From contig CAVWNY010000003.1 in assembly GCA_963756545.1 (NCBI GenBank), positions 868,001 to 932,000 on the forward strand: DNA of 64,000 bases. The letters are read 5' to 3'. This DNA comes from DATFDN01 sp963756545 (lineage in GTDB: Bacteria; Pseudomonadota; Alphaproteobacteria; Acetobacterales; Acetobacteraceae). Positions 26,009 through 34,583 of this stretch are shown in pieces; position 1 is the first letter of the stretch; each line of letters begins with the position of its first letter. The notes beneath the pieces were generated by a model that worked only from the letters and a program-made list of their open reading frames with translations, was not told the origin of the DNA and made no database searches. The translations under genes and the position numbers were made by a program.

Positions 26009-27166
26009 ATGGCGCTGAAGGTCGGGCGCGGTGCCGCGGCGCCCCCGTTCATCGTGATGGACGTCATCGCGCAAGCCAACGCCCGCGCTGCCGCCGTGCC
26101 GCCGGGCGCGCCCGGCGTGATCCGCATGGAGGTGGGCCAGCCCGGCACCGGCGCGCCGGCCGGCGCCCGCGAGGCCGCCATCGCGGCCCTGCGCTCGGGC
26201 GATCCGCTAGGCTACACCGAGGCGTTCGGCCGCCGCGCGCTCCGCGAGCGGATCGCCGCGCACTACCGGGAGTGGTACGGCCTGACCGTCGCGCCGGACC
26301 GGGTGGCGGTTACGGTTGGCGCGTCGGGCGCTTTCCCGCTCGCTTTCCTCGCCGCCTTCGATCCGGGCGACCGCGTGGCGATGGCCGCACCGTTCTATCC
26401 GCCCTACGTCAACATCCTGACCGCGCTCGGCTTCCAGCCGGTGATCCTGGACACCGGGCCGGAGACGCGGTTCCAGCCCACCGTGGCGATGCTGGAGCAG
26501 CTCGACCCGCCGCCTGCGGGCCTGATCGTCGCCAGCCCCTGCAACCCGGCCGGCACCATGCTCCACCTCGACGAGTTGGCCGCCGTTGCCGGCTGGTGCG
26601 AGCGCGCCGGCGTGCGCCTTGTCAGCGACGAGATCTATCACGGTCTCACCTACGACAGCCGGGCCGCCACCGCTGCCGGCAGCCCGCACGCGATTGTCGT
26701 GAACAGCTTCTCCAAGTATTTCAGCATGACGGGCTGGCGCATCGGCTGGCTGGTGCTGCCCGAGGACCTTATCCGGCCGGTGGAGCGGCTGGCGCAGAAC
26801 CTGTTCATCAGCGCGCCCCATATCGCCCAGATCGCCGCCCAGGCGGCGTTCGACTGCCATGCGGAACTGCAAGCCAATGTCGCCCGCTACCGTCGCTCGC
26901 GCGATCACCTCCAGGCGACGCTGCCGGCCGCCGGCTTTCGGCTGGTCAGCCCCGCCGAGGGTGCGTTCTACCTGTTCGCCGACGTCACCGAGCGATCGAA
27001 CGACAGCGCCGCGCTGTGCGCCCGGATGCTGGCCGAGGCGGGCATCGCAGCCGCGCCGGGCGTCGATTTCGACCGCGCGCGCGGCGGCCGCTTCGTGCGC
27101 TTCAGCTATTGCGGCCCGGAAGCCGACATGGCCGAGGCGGCGAGGCGGCTGGCAAGGTGGCGCTGA
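26009..27166 (+). CDS. Class I/II PLP-dependent aminotransferase
   Basis: Protein of 385 residues from ATG 26009, which follows the Ggt-like stop by one base. GYTEAFGRRALRERIAAHY and FYPPYVNILTALGFQPVIL are fold I elements. SPCNPAGTML, VSDEIYHGLTYDS (the Asp pairs with the PLP pyridine N) and SFSKYFSMTGWRIGWLV (Lys forms the Schiff base) are the active-site motifs. FVRFSYCG carries the Arg that binds substrate carboxylate. It is a cytoplasmic aspartate-type aminotransferase of unknown substrate. Tight linkage to the Ggt-like gene suggests amino-acid salvage, as inference. Confidence 0.9.
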   Translation: MALKVGRGAAAPPFIVMDVIAQANARAAAVPPGAPGVIRMEVGQPGTGAPAGAREAAIAALRSGDPLGYTEAFGRRALRERIAAHYREWYGLTVAPDRVAVTVGASGAFPLAFLAAFDPGDRVAMAAPFYPPYVNILTALGFQPVILDTGPETRFQPTVAMLEQLDPPPAGLIVASPCNPAGTMLHLDELAAVAGWCERAGVRLVSDEIYHGLTYDSRAATAAGSPHAIVVNSFSKYFSMTGWRIGWLVLPEDLIRPVERLAQNLFISAPHIAQIAAQAAFDCHAELQANVARYRRSRDHLQATLPAAGFRLVSPAEGAFYLFADVTERSNDSAALCARMLAEAGIAAAPGVDFDRARGGRFVRFSYCGPEADMAEAARRLARWR

Positions 27167-27223
27167 TAGTCCCGCGGTTTCGTCCTGTGCGGACATCGCG
27201 AGGCGACATGCAGGACGCCGGCT

Positions 27224-28048
27224 TCAGCCTTTCACCGCTCCAAACGCGAGCCCCCGCACGAGATGGCGCTGCAAAAGCATCATGAAGGCGACGATCGGCA
27301 GCATGATGCCGACCGCAGCGGCGGCCGATAGCGTCCAGTAGTTGATGTCCTCCGCCCCATACTCCGCCAGTGCCACGGGCAGCGTCTTGGTAGCGGGTCC
27401 GGTCAGCACGAGGCCGAGCAGGAACTCGTTGTAGGCCAGCAGCAGGCTGAACAACGCCGTTACCCACAGACCGGGCCTAACGACCGGCAACGCCACGCGC
27501 GCGAACACCTGCCAGGCGTTGCAGCCGTCGATCTCCGCCGCTTCGTAAAGCTCGCCTGGCACATCGGTGAAAAAGCTTCGCATCAGCCAGATGGTGAATG
27601 GCTGGTTGATCGCGACCAGCGCCAGGATCATCGCCGGATAGGTATTGATCAGCCCGAGCGATTTGCCCAGTACGAAGAACGGGATAGCGAGCAGGATGTG
27701 GGGGAACATGCGCATCGACAAGATGCCGAAGAGCACGCCTCGGGAGGCGACGCTGCGCAGCCGCGCCAACCCATAGGCCGCCATCGTGCCGATCGAGACT
27801 GAAATAAGCACCGTGCTGACGGAGATCACGACGCTGTTGATCAGGTAATGCCAGAACGCCTTCTCCACCCAGACCTGATAGTGGAACTCGAATGTCGGGC
27901 TGAAGAACAGCTTGGGCGGCACGGCGAAAGCATCGACCGGGCGCTTGAAGGAGGTCAGGATCGCCCAGACTATCGGCGTCAGGTTGATGGCCGTAAAGCC
28001 GCAGAGCAGCAGGAACAGCGGCATCTGGGTACGCAGGCTCGGCCGCAT
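27224..28048 (-). CDS. Carbohydrate ABC transporter permease (MalG type)
   Basis: Protein of 274 residues with six hydrophobic helices, starting FLLLCGFTAINLTPIVWAILTSFK. The EAA loop that contacts the ATPase is ELYEAAEIDGCNAWQVFARV. It is the second permease of a CUT1-type sugar importer. Its start abuts the stop of the MalF-type permease without a gap. It is the last gene of the operon and no ATPase gene follows. The sugar is unknown. Confidence 0.92.
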   Translation of the reverse strand: MRPSLRTQMPLFLLLCGFTAINLTPIVWAILTSFKRPVDAFAVPPKLFFSPTFEFHYQVWVEKAFWHYLINSVVISVSTVLISVSIGTMAAYGLARLRSVASRGVLFGILSMRMFPHILLAIPFFVLGKSLGLINTYPAMILALVAINQPFTIWLMRSFFTDVPGELYEAAEIDGCNAWQVFARVALPVVRPGLWVTALFSLLLAYNEFLLGLVLTGPATKTLPVALAEYGAEDINYWTLSAAAAVGIMLPIVAFMMLLQRHLVRGLAFGAVKG

Positions 28049-28993
28049 TCAGAACGCTCCGCGTTCTTTGCGATACATCGTCGCGATCATAAGCGCGATC
28101 GCGCCGGCCACGATCAGCAGCGTCAGGACGCCGAGCGCCGAGGCCTTGCCTACCTGAAGCAGCCGGAATGCAAGCGCGTAGGTGTAGATCGTGATGGTCT
28201 GCGTGGCGGTGCCGGGACCACCGGCGGTGAGAACATAGATCTGGTCGAAGAAGCGGAACGCGTCCATCAGCCTGATCGCCAGCACAAAGAGGATCAGCGG
28301 CCGGATCGCCGGTACCATGATGCGAAACAGCAGCATCCAGGGACCAGCACCGTCGATCTGCGCCGCCTCGATCTGGCTCTGGTCCACCGTATTGAGCCCG
28401 GCGTACAGGACCAGGATCATGAACGGCGTGAACTGCCAGGAGTCCGCCAGCACGACCGTGGCGCGCGCCCACATGGGATCTCCCAGGAAGTCGGGGGGAA
28501 AGATTCCGAAACTGATCAGGATGCCGGGCAGGAGACCCCAGCGGCCGATGAAGATCCATCGCAGGAACAGGGCCGCCACCACGGGCGTGATGACGTTCGG
28601 CATGAACATCAGAAAGTTCAACGTCCGCATGCCGAATGTGAGGCGATAGAGCCCGTAGGCGACCAACAGGCCGAGACAGAACTCCAGCGCGACGGCCGAG
28701 GACACGATGATCACGGTGCGCTTGAGCAAATCCCAGAACTGCGCATCGACGAGCAATTCACCATAGTTTCCCAGCCCGATGAACTGGTCAACTCCGGAAC
28801 CAAGATCATAGTCAAAAAAACTCATCCAGATCGCATAGGCCAATGGGATGAGCAGCACGGCCGCAAGCATCGCGGCACTTGGCAGCAGAAACAGCCAGGA
28901 GCTTGCAGCCGATCCCCGAGACCGAGAGCGTCGGGCGGGATACGCGGACGCGACCTCCGCCGGCGCGGTCAGCTCCCTACTGATAATAGCCAT
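28049..28993 (-). CDS. Carbohydrate ABC transporter permease (MalF type)
   Basis: Protein of 314 residues with a basic N-terminal tail, then helices beginning LFLLPSAAMLAAVLLIPLAY. The EAA loop is QSQIEAAQIDGAGPWMLLFR. Its start overlaps the binding-protein gene end by 17 bases, showing a tight operon with the MalG-type permease. It forms the translocation pore with that partner. Confidence 0.92.
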   Translation of the reverse strand: MAIISRELTAPAEVASAYPARRSRSRGSAASSWLFLLPSAAMLAAVLLIPLAYAIWMSFFDYDLGSGVDQFIGLGNYGELLVDAQFWDLLKRTVIIVSSAVALEFCLGLLVAYGLYRLTFGMRTLNFLMFMPNVITPVVAALFLRWIFIGRWGLLPGILISFGIFPPDFLGDPMWARATVVLADSWQFTPFMILVLYAGLNTVDQSQIEAAQIDGAGPWMLLFRIMVPAIRPLILFVLAIRLMDAFRFFDQIYVLTAGGPGTATQTITIYTYALAFRLLQVGKASALGVLTLLIVAGAIALMIATMYRKERGAF

Positions 28994-30221
28994 GGCCCTT
29001 CAGGAACGTCTCGGTCTGCCCGGCTGCCGCATCCAACGCGGCCTTGACGCTCATCTCGCCCGTCATTGCCTGGTCGATGCGCTGGGTGATGAACTGGCCC
29101 ACCGAGAAGAACTCGGGGAGTTTGGGAGCCGGCGTGCCCACCGCCATGGCGGCGAGAGCCGCGGGGAAGAATCGATACTTCTTGATCAGCTCGGGGTCCT
29201 TCAGGATCGAGGTCCGAGTCGGCACCATCATCCCGGCGGCGCCGCGCAGATTGGCCTTGTTTGTGGCGGTCGCCAGTATGCGGAACAGCAGGTCCGGATC
29301 CTGTTTGGTGAAGGCGGAGATGCAATAGCCGTCACCACCGATGCTCTGATGGCCTTGCGGGGGAACCACCCAGTCGATCTTGTCCACGACCTGCGACTTG
29401 TTCGGATCGTCCATCGCCAAGGCGCGCGTTGCCCATTGCGGGCCCATGACCGCGGTATCCTGCTGCAATGCGATCATGCACTCGTCGTTGGCGGCATTGG
29501 TGAAGCCCTGTTCGGCGTACCGGGTGATCTCTTTCAGCATCTCGATCGCCGCCACGCCCTTCGGCTGGTTGAAGATCGGATGCCACCTGGCGTCAAACCA
29601 GCCGTCTCCGAGCGCATTGATATACCAGGAGCTCTCGTTCAACGCGGCGTCCACCGGACGGAGGCAACTGATCGTTCCGGCCCGCATCGGCGAGTTGAAC
29701 GATTTCGCCAGGTCCCGGTATTCGACGAAGGTCTTCGGCGGCTGCTTGCCGGCCTTGTCGAACAAGTCCTTGCGGTAAAAAAACAGTAGCGTGTTACTGG
29801 TGGACGGCACACTCCAGATCTGCCCCCGGAAGCTGCGCTCCTCGATCACCGTCTTGGTGAAATCGTCCAGCTGGAATTCGTCCTTGTACTTTGCCCACAA
29901 ATCATTGAGCGGGCGGATCCAGCCGTTCTTCGCGAAGGTCAGGAACGTGCTGTCGTTGGCATAGACGATGTCCGGGGTGCTGGACTTCGAAGAGAAGGCG
30001 ATGGTCGCCAGTTCCAGGGCCTTGTCGAAGGGCATGAGCTGGGCGCTCACCTCGACCCCTGGCACTGCCGTGCGCATCTTGTCGGCGAGATATTCCAGCG
30101 CGGGAAAGCGGTGGCTAATGATCTGAACGGCTGCCGCCGAATGCGCAGGGCGGATGAAGGGCATCGAGAGGCCGGTGACGGCGGCACTTCCAAGCAGCGC
30201 GCGCCGGCTGAGACGGGACAT
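28977..30221 (-). CDS. Sugar ABC transporter substrate-binding protein
   Basis: The start at 30221 is chosen because GGAGGAAGC precedes it and the protein opens with a twin-arginine-like signal (MSRLSRRALLGSAAVTGL). It has 414 residues. TPDIVYANDSTFLTFAKNGW, IWSVPSTSNTLLFFYRKDLF and GGDGYCISAF are typical of family 1 solute-binding proteins. It delivers a carbohydrate to the two permeases encoded downstream. No ATPase is encoded nearby, so a shared or distant one must be used. Confidence 0.9.
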   Translation of the reverse strand: MSRLSRRALLGSAAVTGLSMPFIRPAHSAAAVQIISHRFPALEYLADKMRTAVPGVEVSAQLMPFDKALELATIAFSSKSSTPDIVYANDSTFLTFAKNGWIRPLNDLWAKYKDEFQLDDFTKTVIEERSFRGQIWSVPSTSNTLLFFYRKDLFDKAGKQPPKTFVEYRDLAKSFNSPMRAGTISCLRPVDAALNESSWYINALGDGWFDARWHPIFNQPKGVAAIEMLKEITRYAEQGFTNAANDECMIALQQDTAVMGPQWATRALAMDDPNKSQVVDKIDWVVPPQGHQSIGGDGYCISAFTKQDPDLLFRILATATNKANLRGAAGMMVPTRTSILKDPELIKKYRFFPAALAAMAVGTPAPKLPEFFSVGQFITQRIDQAMTGEMSVKAALDAAAGQTETFLKGHGYYQ

Positions 30222-30281
30222 TGCTTCCTCCTTCGTGGCGTTAAGATGAAGTCGGTCATCCATCCCCGTCGGGAGCGTAGA

Positions 30282-31127
30282 CTAAAACGTCAGCTCCGGT
30301 GGGATCTGGTCGCGCTTCACGCCTTCAAGCTCCAGCCCGTTGATGAGCCACTCGCGCAGTTGCCCGATGCCACGGTTGAAGTCGAGCCAGGCGTTCAGGA
30401 CGTCCAGGAACTTGGTGTCCGGCTCATATTGCACGGCGAGCGCGGTGGGCAGCGCGACGGTCGGCTGGCTCAGCAGATACCAGCGCCCCAGCGCCGGGTT
30501 CTTCCCCACCGCCGACAGTCCGAGCAGCGCCGCCAGGATGTCGACGTCCGCGCGGCCCGCTTGCAGCGCCAGGATGGCCTGGTCGCGGTTCGGGAACCCC
30601 ATGTGCTGGGCCTTGGGCGTGAACCAATTCGCCACCGTCTCGTGCAGCGAGCCGATGTCGAAGGCGACGCGGATGTTCGGTTTGTCGATGTCGGCCCAGG
30701 TCTTCGGCTCCAGGCCCGGCCGGGCGAGACAGCCGAACGGATGGATCAGCATCGGATGCGTGAAGCGTATCGCGAGCGCACGCTCGGGCGTCGGGTTCAG
30801 GGCGAAGGCGAGATCGACCTTATCGCTCTGCAGGTCGAGCACCGAGGTCCCGTACGTCGCCTCGACGTAGCCGAGCTTCGCGTCCAGCAGCTTGGCCATG
30901 CTGGCGGCCATCTCGATCGCCGCGCCGCCCCACGCGCCGGTGGCGATGTCCTTCCGGAAATACGGCAACTCCCCGGGAAGCGCGGCGATCCGCAGCGTCT
31001 TCGTGCGGCGGATGCGATCCAGCGTGCTCTCGTTCGGCGTCTGCGCCCGGGCCGCGCCGGTGATCGCCGCCGCCGGCAGCAGCACCGCCCCGCCGGCGAG
31101 CGCCCGCCGTCCCACATTGCTCGTCAT
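30282..31127 (-). CDS. Family 3 (amino-acid type) solute-binding protein, orphan
   Basis: The start at 31127 gives a twin-arginine-like signal (MTSNVGRRALAGGAVLLPAA to GAARAQ) after a G-rich site; an earlier in-frame start is unlikely. It has 281 residues. TLDRIRRTKTLRIAALPGEL, GAAIEMAASMAKLLDAKLGY and LDLQSDKVDLAFALNPTPER match the amino-acid-binding fold. No permease or ATPase is adjacent in the right orientation. It stands 60 bases upstream of the sugar operon, and the two could be co-transcribed. Ligand unknown. Confidence 0.82.
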   Translation of the reverse strand: MTSNVGRRALAGGAVLLPAAAITGAARAQTPNESTLDRIRRTKTLRIAALPGELPYFRKDIATGAWGGAAIEMAASMAKLLDAKLGYVEATYGTSVLDLQSDKVDLAFALNPTPERALAIRFTHPMLIHPFGCLARPGLEPKTWADIDKPNIRVAFDIGSLHETVANWFTPKAQHMGFPNRDQAILALQAGRADVDILAALLGLSAVGKNPALGRWYLLSQPTVALPTALAVQYEPDTKFLDVLNAWLDFNRGIGQLREWLINGLELEGVKRDQIPPELTF

Positions 31128-31299
31128 TGCCTGTCCCCCCTCGCGCGTTGCCCCAGGATACGCCGTGTCCGCAGCCGGCGGAACGGCCCATGCGGGCCGC
31201 CCCCTGGCCGCCCTGAGCGTCGTTGCCGAGAGCGCCCGCACATCGCGCCAGCCGGACGTCGCCGTGGCCACGTCGGCGACCCTCGCGCGCCGCGCCCGG

Positions 31300-31986
31300 T
31301 CACGCCTCGGCGCTGCTCAACGCCTCGCGCAGCACCGCGGACGCCCGTGTCTTCCGCTCCGGCACTGCGTCCAGAAGACGCCGCGCATCGTCGGGATTGT
31401 CGAGATCGAGCCCGATCCCCGCCAGGCGCAGGACCGTCGGAGTCAGCCCCGCCCGACGCGCCGCATGCAGGTGCGGCGAAAAACTGTCGTCGCCGAAGCG
31501 CAGCGCCATCACGTCGGGCGGCGAGATCAGCACCGCGTTCGACCCCCGCCCGTCATGGGCCGCAACGATGGTGAACGCCGGCGCCGCGCCGTGCGCGTCC
31601 AGCACCGACGCGACCTCGGCCGGCGTGATCCGGGGGATGTCGCCCGGGCAGGTCAACATCCCCGCTGCGCCTTCGCTCGCCAGGATGCGCGCCATCGCGG
31701 CGACCGCGCCGGTGTGGCCGGTCCGCGCGCCCTCGGTTACGATGCGCGCCCCGTAGCGTCGGGCGAGCGCCTGCCCCGCCGGATCGAGCGTGTTGACCAT
31801 CACTCCGGCGAGCGGCGCGGCGGCGAGCGCCTCCAGCACGTCTTCCAGCATGGCGCCGACCAGCGCTCGCCGCTGTTCGGGCGTCAACAGCGGGGCGAGC
31901 CGCTGCTTGGCGTCGGCGAACTCCTTCACCGGAACGGCGGCCCATATCCCGCTCAGCGGCGTTCCATCGAGACTTTTCCCCGCCAT
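31300..31986 (-). CDS. cofC: CofC-like guanylyltransferase of coenzyme F420 synthesis
   Basis: Protein of 228 residues with the CofC pattern: AAVPVKEFADAKQRLAPLLT (nucleotide-binding start), MLEDVLEALAAAPL, the acidic LTCPGDIPRIT, and HDGRGSNAVLISPPD with FGDDSFSPHL. CofC activates 2-phospholactate, 3-phosphoglycerate or PEP with GTP for deazaflavin F420. No other F420 gene is visible in the window. It lies 16 bases downstream of gltX, so it is probably expressed with it. The nucleotidyltransferase family is firm; the F420 role depends on cofD, cofE and cofGH elsewhere in the genome. Confidence 0.8.
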   Translation of the reverse strand: MAGKSLDGTPLSGIWAAVPVKEFADAKQRLAPLLTPEQRRALVGAMLEDVLEALAAAPLAGVMVNTLDPAGQALARRYGARIVTEGARTGHTGAVAAMARILASEGAAGMLTCPGDIPRITPAEVASVLDAHGAAPAFTIVAAHDGRGSNAVLISPPDVMALRFGDDSFSPHLHAARRAGLTPTVLRLAGIGLDLDNPDDARRLLDAVPERKTRASAVLREALSSAEA

Positions 31987-32002
31987 GGCCGGGCTTGGCC
32001 CA

Positions 32003-33400
32003 CTAACCCGCCACGGCGCGCAGGCGGGCCAACGTCTCGTCGCGGCCGAGGGCTGCCAGGGTGGCGTCGATACCCGGGCTCACGGTGCTGCCGGTCAGCG
32101 CCGCGCGCAGCGGCTGGGCCACCTGGCCGAGCTTGCGCCCGTTCGCCTCGGCGAAGCCCCGCAACGCCGCGTCGAGCGCGGACACCGAGAAGTCGGTGGC
32201 CGCGAGCGTCGGCGCCAGCGCGTGCAGCATCGCCCGCGCGTCCGGGGTCAGCAGCGCCGCGGCCTTGGCCTCCAGCGTCAGCGGCGGCGTGCGGGCCAGG
32301 AAGGCCGCGGAATCGGCGAGCTCGACGAGCGTCTTGGCGCGCTCCTTCAAGCCCGGCATCAGCGCGCGGATTCGGGCGGCGGCGGTCGCGGTCAGCGCCA
32401 GGCCATCGCGACCGGCGAGACGGGCGAGCACCTCCTCGGTCAGCCGCGCATCGTCGGCCTGGCGCAGATAGACGCCGTTCAGATGCGTCAGCTTGGCGTA
32501 GTCCATCCGGCTGGCCGCGCGGCCGACGCCGTCGATGTCGAACAGGCGGATCGCCTCCTCGCGACCGATCACCTCGGCATCGCCGTGGCCCCAGCCGAGG
32601 CGGAGCAGGTAGTTGCACAGCGCCTCGGGCAAATAGCCATGCTCGCGGAACTCCAGGACCGACACCGCGCCGTGCCGTTTCGACAGCTTGGCCCCGTCGG
32701 CGCCGTGGATCAGCGGGACATGCCCGAAGCGCGGCGTCCGCCATCCCATCGCCTCATAGATCCGCACCTGGCGAAAGGTGTTGGTCAGGTGGTCGTCGCC
32801 GCGGATGACATCGGTGATCTCCATGTCGTGGTCGTCCACGACGACGGCGTGCAGATACGTGGGCGAGCCGTCGCTGCGCAGGATGATCATGTCGTCAAGC
32901 TCGGCGTTGGCGACGCAGACCGGACCCTGGACCAGATCGTCCACCACCGTCTCGCCCCCGCGCGGCGCCTTCAGGCGAATCGATGGCGCCACGCCGGGCG
33001 GCGCCTCGGCCGGGTCGCGGTCGCGCCAGCGCCCGTCGTAGCGGGGCGGACGACCCTCGGCCATCGCCTGCTCCCGCATCGCCTTCAGCTCCTCGGCCGT
33101 GCAGTAGCAGCGATAGGCGTGGCCCGCATCGAGCATCTGGCGCGCCACCTCCGCATGGCGGGCCGCGCGGCTGGACTGGAACACCGGCGCCCGATCGGGG
33201 GAAAGCTCCAGCCACGCGAGGCTGTCGAGGATCAGGCGCGTGTTCTCCTCGGTGTTGCGGGCGCGGTCGGTGTCCTCGACACGCAGCAGAAACTCACCGT
33301 GGTGATGCCGGCTGAACAGATAGTTGAACAGCGCCGTGCGGGCGCCGCCGATGTGCAGCGGGCCGGTGGGGCTGGGGGCGAAGCGGGTTCGGACGGTCAT
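32003..33400 (-). CDS. gltX: Glutamyl-tRNA synthetase
   Basis: Protein of 465 residues, normal for bacterial GluRS. RFAPSPTGPLHIGGARTALF holds the HIGH-type motif (HIGG), and DGAKLSKRHGAVSV the KMSKS-type motif (KLSKR). The middle GWRTPRFGHVPLIHG and the C-terminal anticodon-binding helical domain are present. It charges tRNA-Glu, and perhaps tRNA-Gln if the organism uses GatCAB. It is the only clear essential housekeeping gene here. The comEC gene runs in the opposite direction one gene away, an arrangement I recall from related Alphaproteobacteria. Confidence 0.96.
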   Translation of the reverse strand: MTVRTRFAPSPTGPLHIGGARTALFNYLFSRHHHGEFLLRVEDTDRARNTEENTRLILDSLAWLELSPDRAPVFQSSRAARHAEVARQMLDAGHAYRCYCTAEELKAMREQAMAEGRPPRYDGRWRDRDPAEAPPGVAPSIRLKAPRGGETVVDDLVQGPVCVANAELDDMIILRSDGSPTYLHAVVVDDHDMEITDVIRGDDHLTNTFRQVRIYEAMGWRTPRFGHVPLIHGADGAKLSKRHGAVSVLEFREHGYLPEALCNYLLRLGWGHGDAEVIGREEAIRLFDIDGVGRAASRMDYAKLTHLNGVYLRQADDARLTEEVLARLAGRDGLALTATAAARIRALMPGLKERAKTLVELADSAAFLARTPPLTLEAKAAALLTPDARAMLHALAPTLAATDFSVSALDAALRGFAEANGRKLGQVAQPLRAALTGSTVSPGIDATLAALGRDETLARLRAVAG

Positions 33401-33492
33401 CGGGCCTGTTTAGAAGGCCCGCCCCCGGCTGACCATGTCGCCGCCCACGTGACGATGGCTCCGCTGGTCAGCAGCCCACCTGTCCCTTTCTT

Positions 33493-34422
33493 CTAAGCCG
33501 CCGCGACGAGCAGGTATGACTGGCCGGTGGGCGTGGTGCCGAACGCGGTCGCCATCTTGGTGCCCAGTTCCGATGAGCTGTGGCCGGCCAGGGTGATGAA
33601 GGCGGCCCCGCCGTTTTGATACGTCTCCAGGGTCAGTCCGGTGTAGCCGGGGACGCCCAGGCCGTCCTGGGCGGTTGCGGCAAGATTTTGCGGACCGATG
33701 CCGTAGATGATCGCGAAGTCCCCCGAGTGCATGTTGGCAATGGTGTTCCACGTCACCGGGCTCTTGGACGCGTCCAGGAAGAACGCGTTCGCCCCCGCCG
33801 TGCTGCCGATCTCGAAATTGACCATGCCGCCGGTATCGTCCAGCACGTTGGTGCCGGTACCCTGGGCGCTGATGATGTCATTGCCGGTGCCGGTGGTGAT
33901 GAAGGCGTTGGCCACCGAGGTGCTGACGGCGAGGCTGTCGGGGGTGATGTCGGTGAAGCTGTTGCCGTAGCCCGTCAACGGATTCCCGGAGGTCATGTCC
34001 TGGCCGGTGAACGTCGGCGGGGGCGGTGGGGCGGGGGGCGCCACCGTGCTGCTGGTGGATGTTGCGGGTGTCGTGCCGGATGTGACGGGCGTCGTGGCGG
34101 ATGGTCCTGATGGCTGCGACGGGATGGAACCGCCCACGAACGAATAGCTGGCCTTGTTGCCATCCGACGAACGGAAGGTCATCGCGTAGGCCCCGCTGAC
34201 CGCGGGTGTGTAGGTAGTTTCTTCACCCGCGATCATGGTCTGCCACGTCACCAACCCCTGCGGTCCGTACAGGGTAAAGAGCATCGGCTCGCTGCTGCTC
34301 TCCAGTACGAAGGCGTACTTGGTGCCGGCCGCCAGCGTGGCGTCGTAGTCATCGATCTCCTTCGGCGCGAGCACGCCGGAGTACGTCTGGCCGCCCACGA
34401 TCGTACCGCGATCCACATCCAT
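33493..34422 (-). CDS. Thr/Ser/Pro-rich, RTX-like possibly secreted protein of unknown function
   Basis: The start at 34422 follows GGGAG by 8 bases; the upstream frame is Arg-rich noise. The protein has 309 residues and no signal peptide. Residues 10-115 (GQTYSGVLAPKEIDDYDATL, then YAFVLESSSEPMLFTLYGPQ) resemble bacterial pre-peptidase C-terminal beta-sandwich domains. A low-complexity Ser/Thr/Pro linker with a run of prolines follows. The C-terminal part has GTGNDIISAQGTGTNVLDD, like a single RTX-type calcium-binding turn, and ends in hydrophobic YLLVAAA. This layout suggests type I secretion, as inference. Role unknown. Confidence 0.7.
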   Translation of the reverse strand: MDVDRGTIVGGQTYSGVLAPKEIDDYDATLAAGTKYAFVLESSSEPMLFTLYGPQGLVTWQTMIAGEETTYTPAVSGAYAMTFRSSDGNKASYSFVGGSIPSQPSGPSATTPVTSGTTPATSTSSTVAPPAPPPPPTFTGQDMTSGNPLTGYGNSFTDITPDSLAVSTSVANAFITTGTGNDIISAQGTGTNVLDDTGGMVNFEIGSTAGANAFFLDASKSPVTWNTIANMHSGDFAIIYGIGPQNLAATAQDGLGVPGYTGLTLETYQNGGAAFITLAGHSSSELGTKMATAFGTTPTGQSYLLVAAA

Positions 34423-34583
34423 TGGAGCAACTCCCGGTTCTCGTTTCGACCGCGAGAAGTAACCCACTGAAGGGGACCGGTCAAACCAAAACTGATACAA
34501 AACTAAAAAACTATGACTAATTCCCGAAAATGATACGGACCGGCACGATTCAGCCGAGCACGGTCGTTGACACTCTGTAGAGG

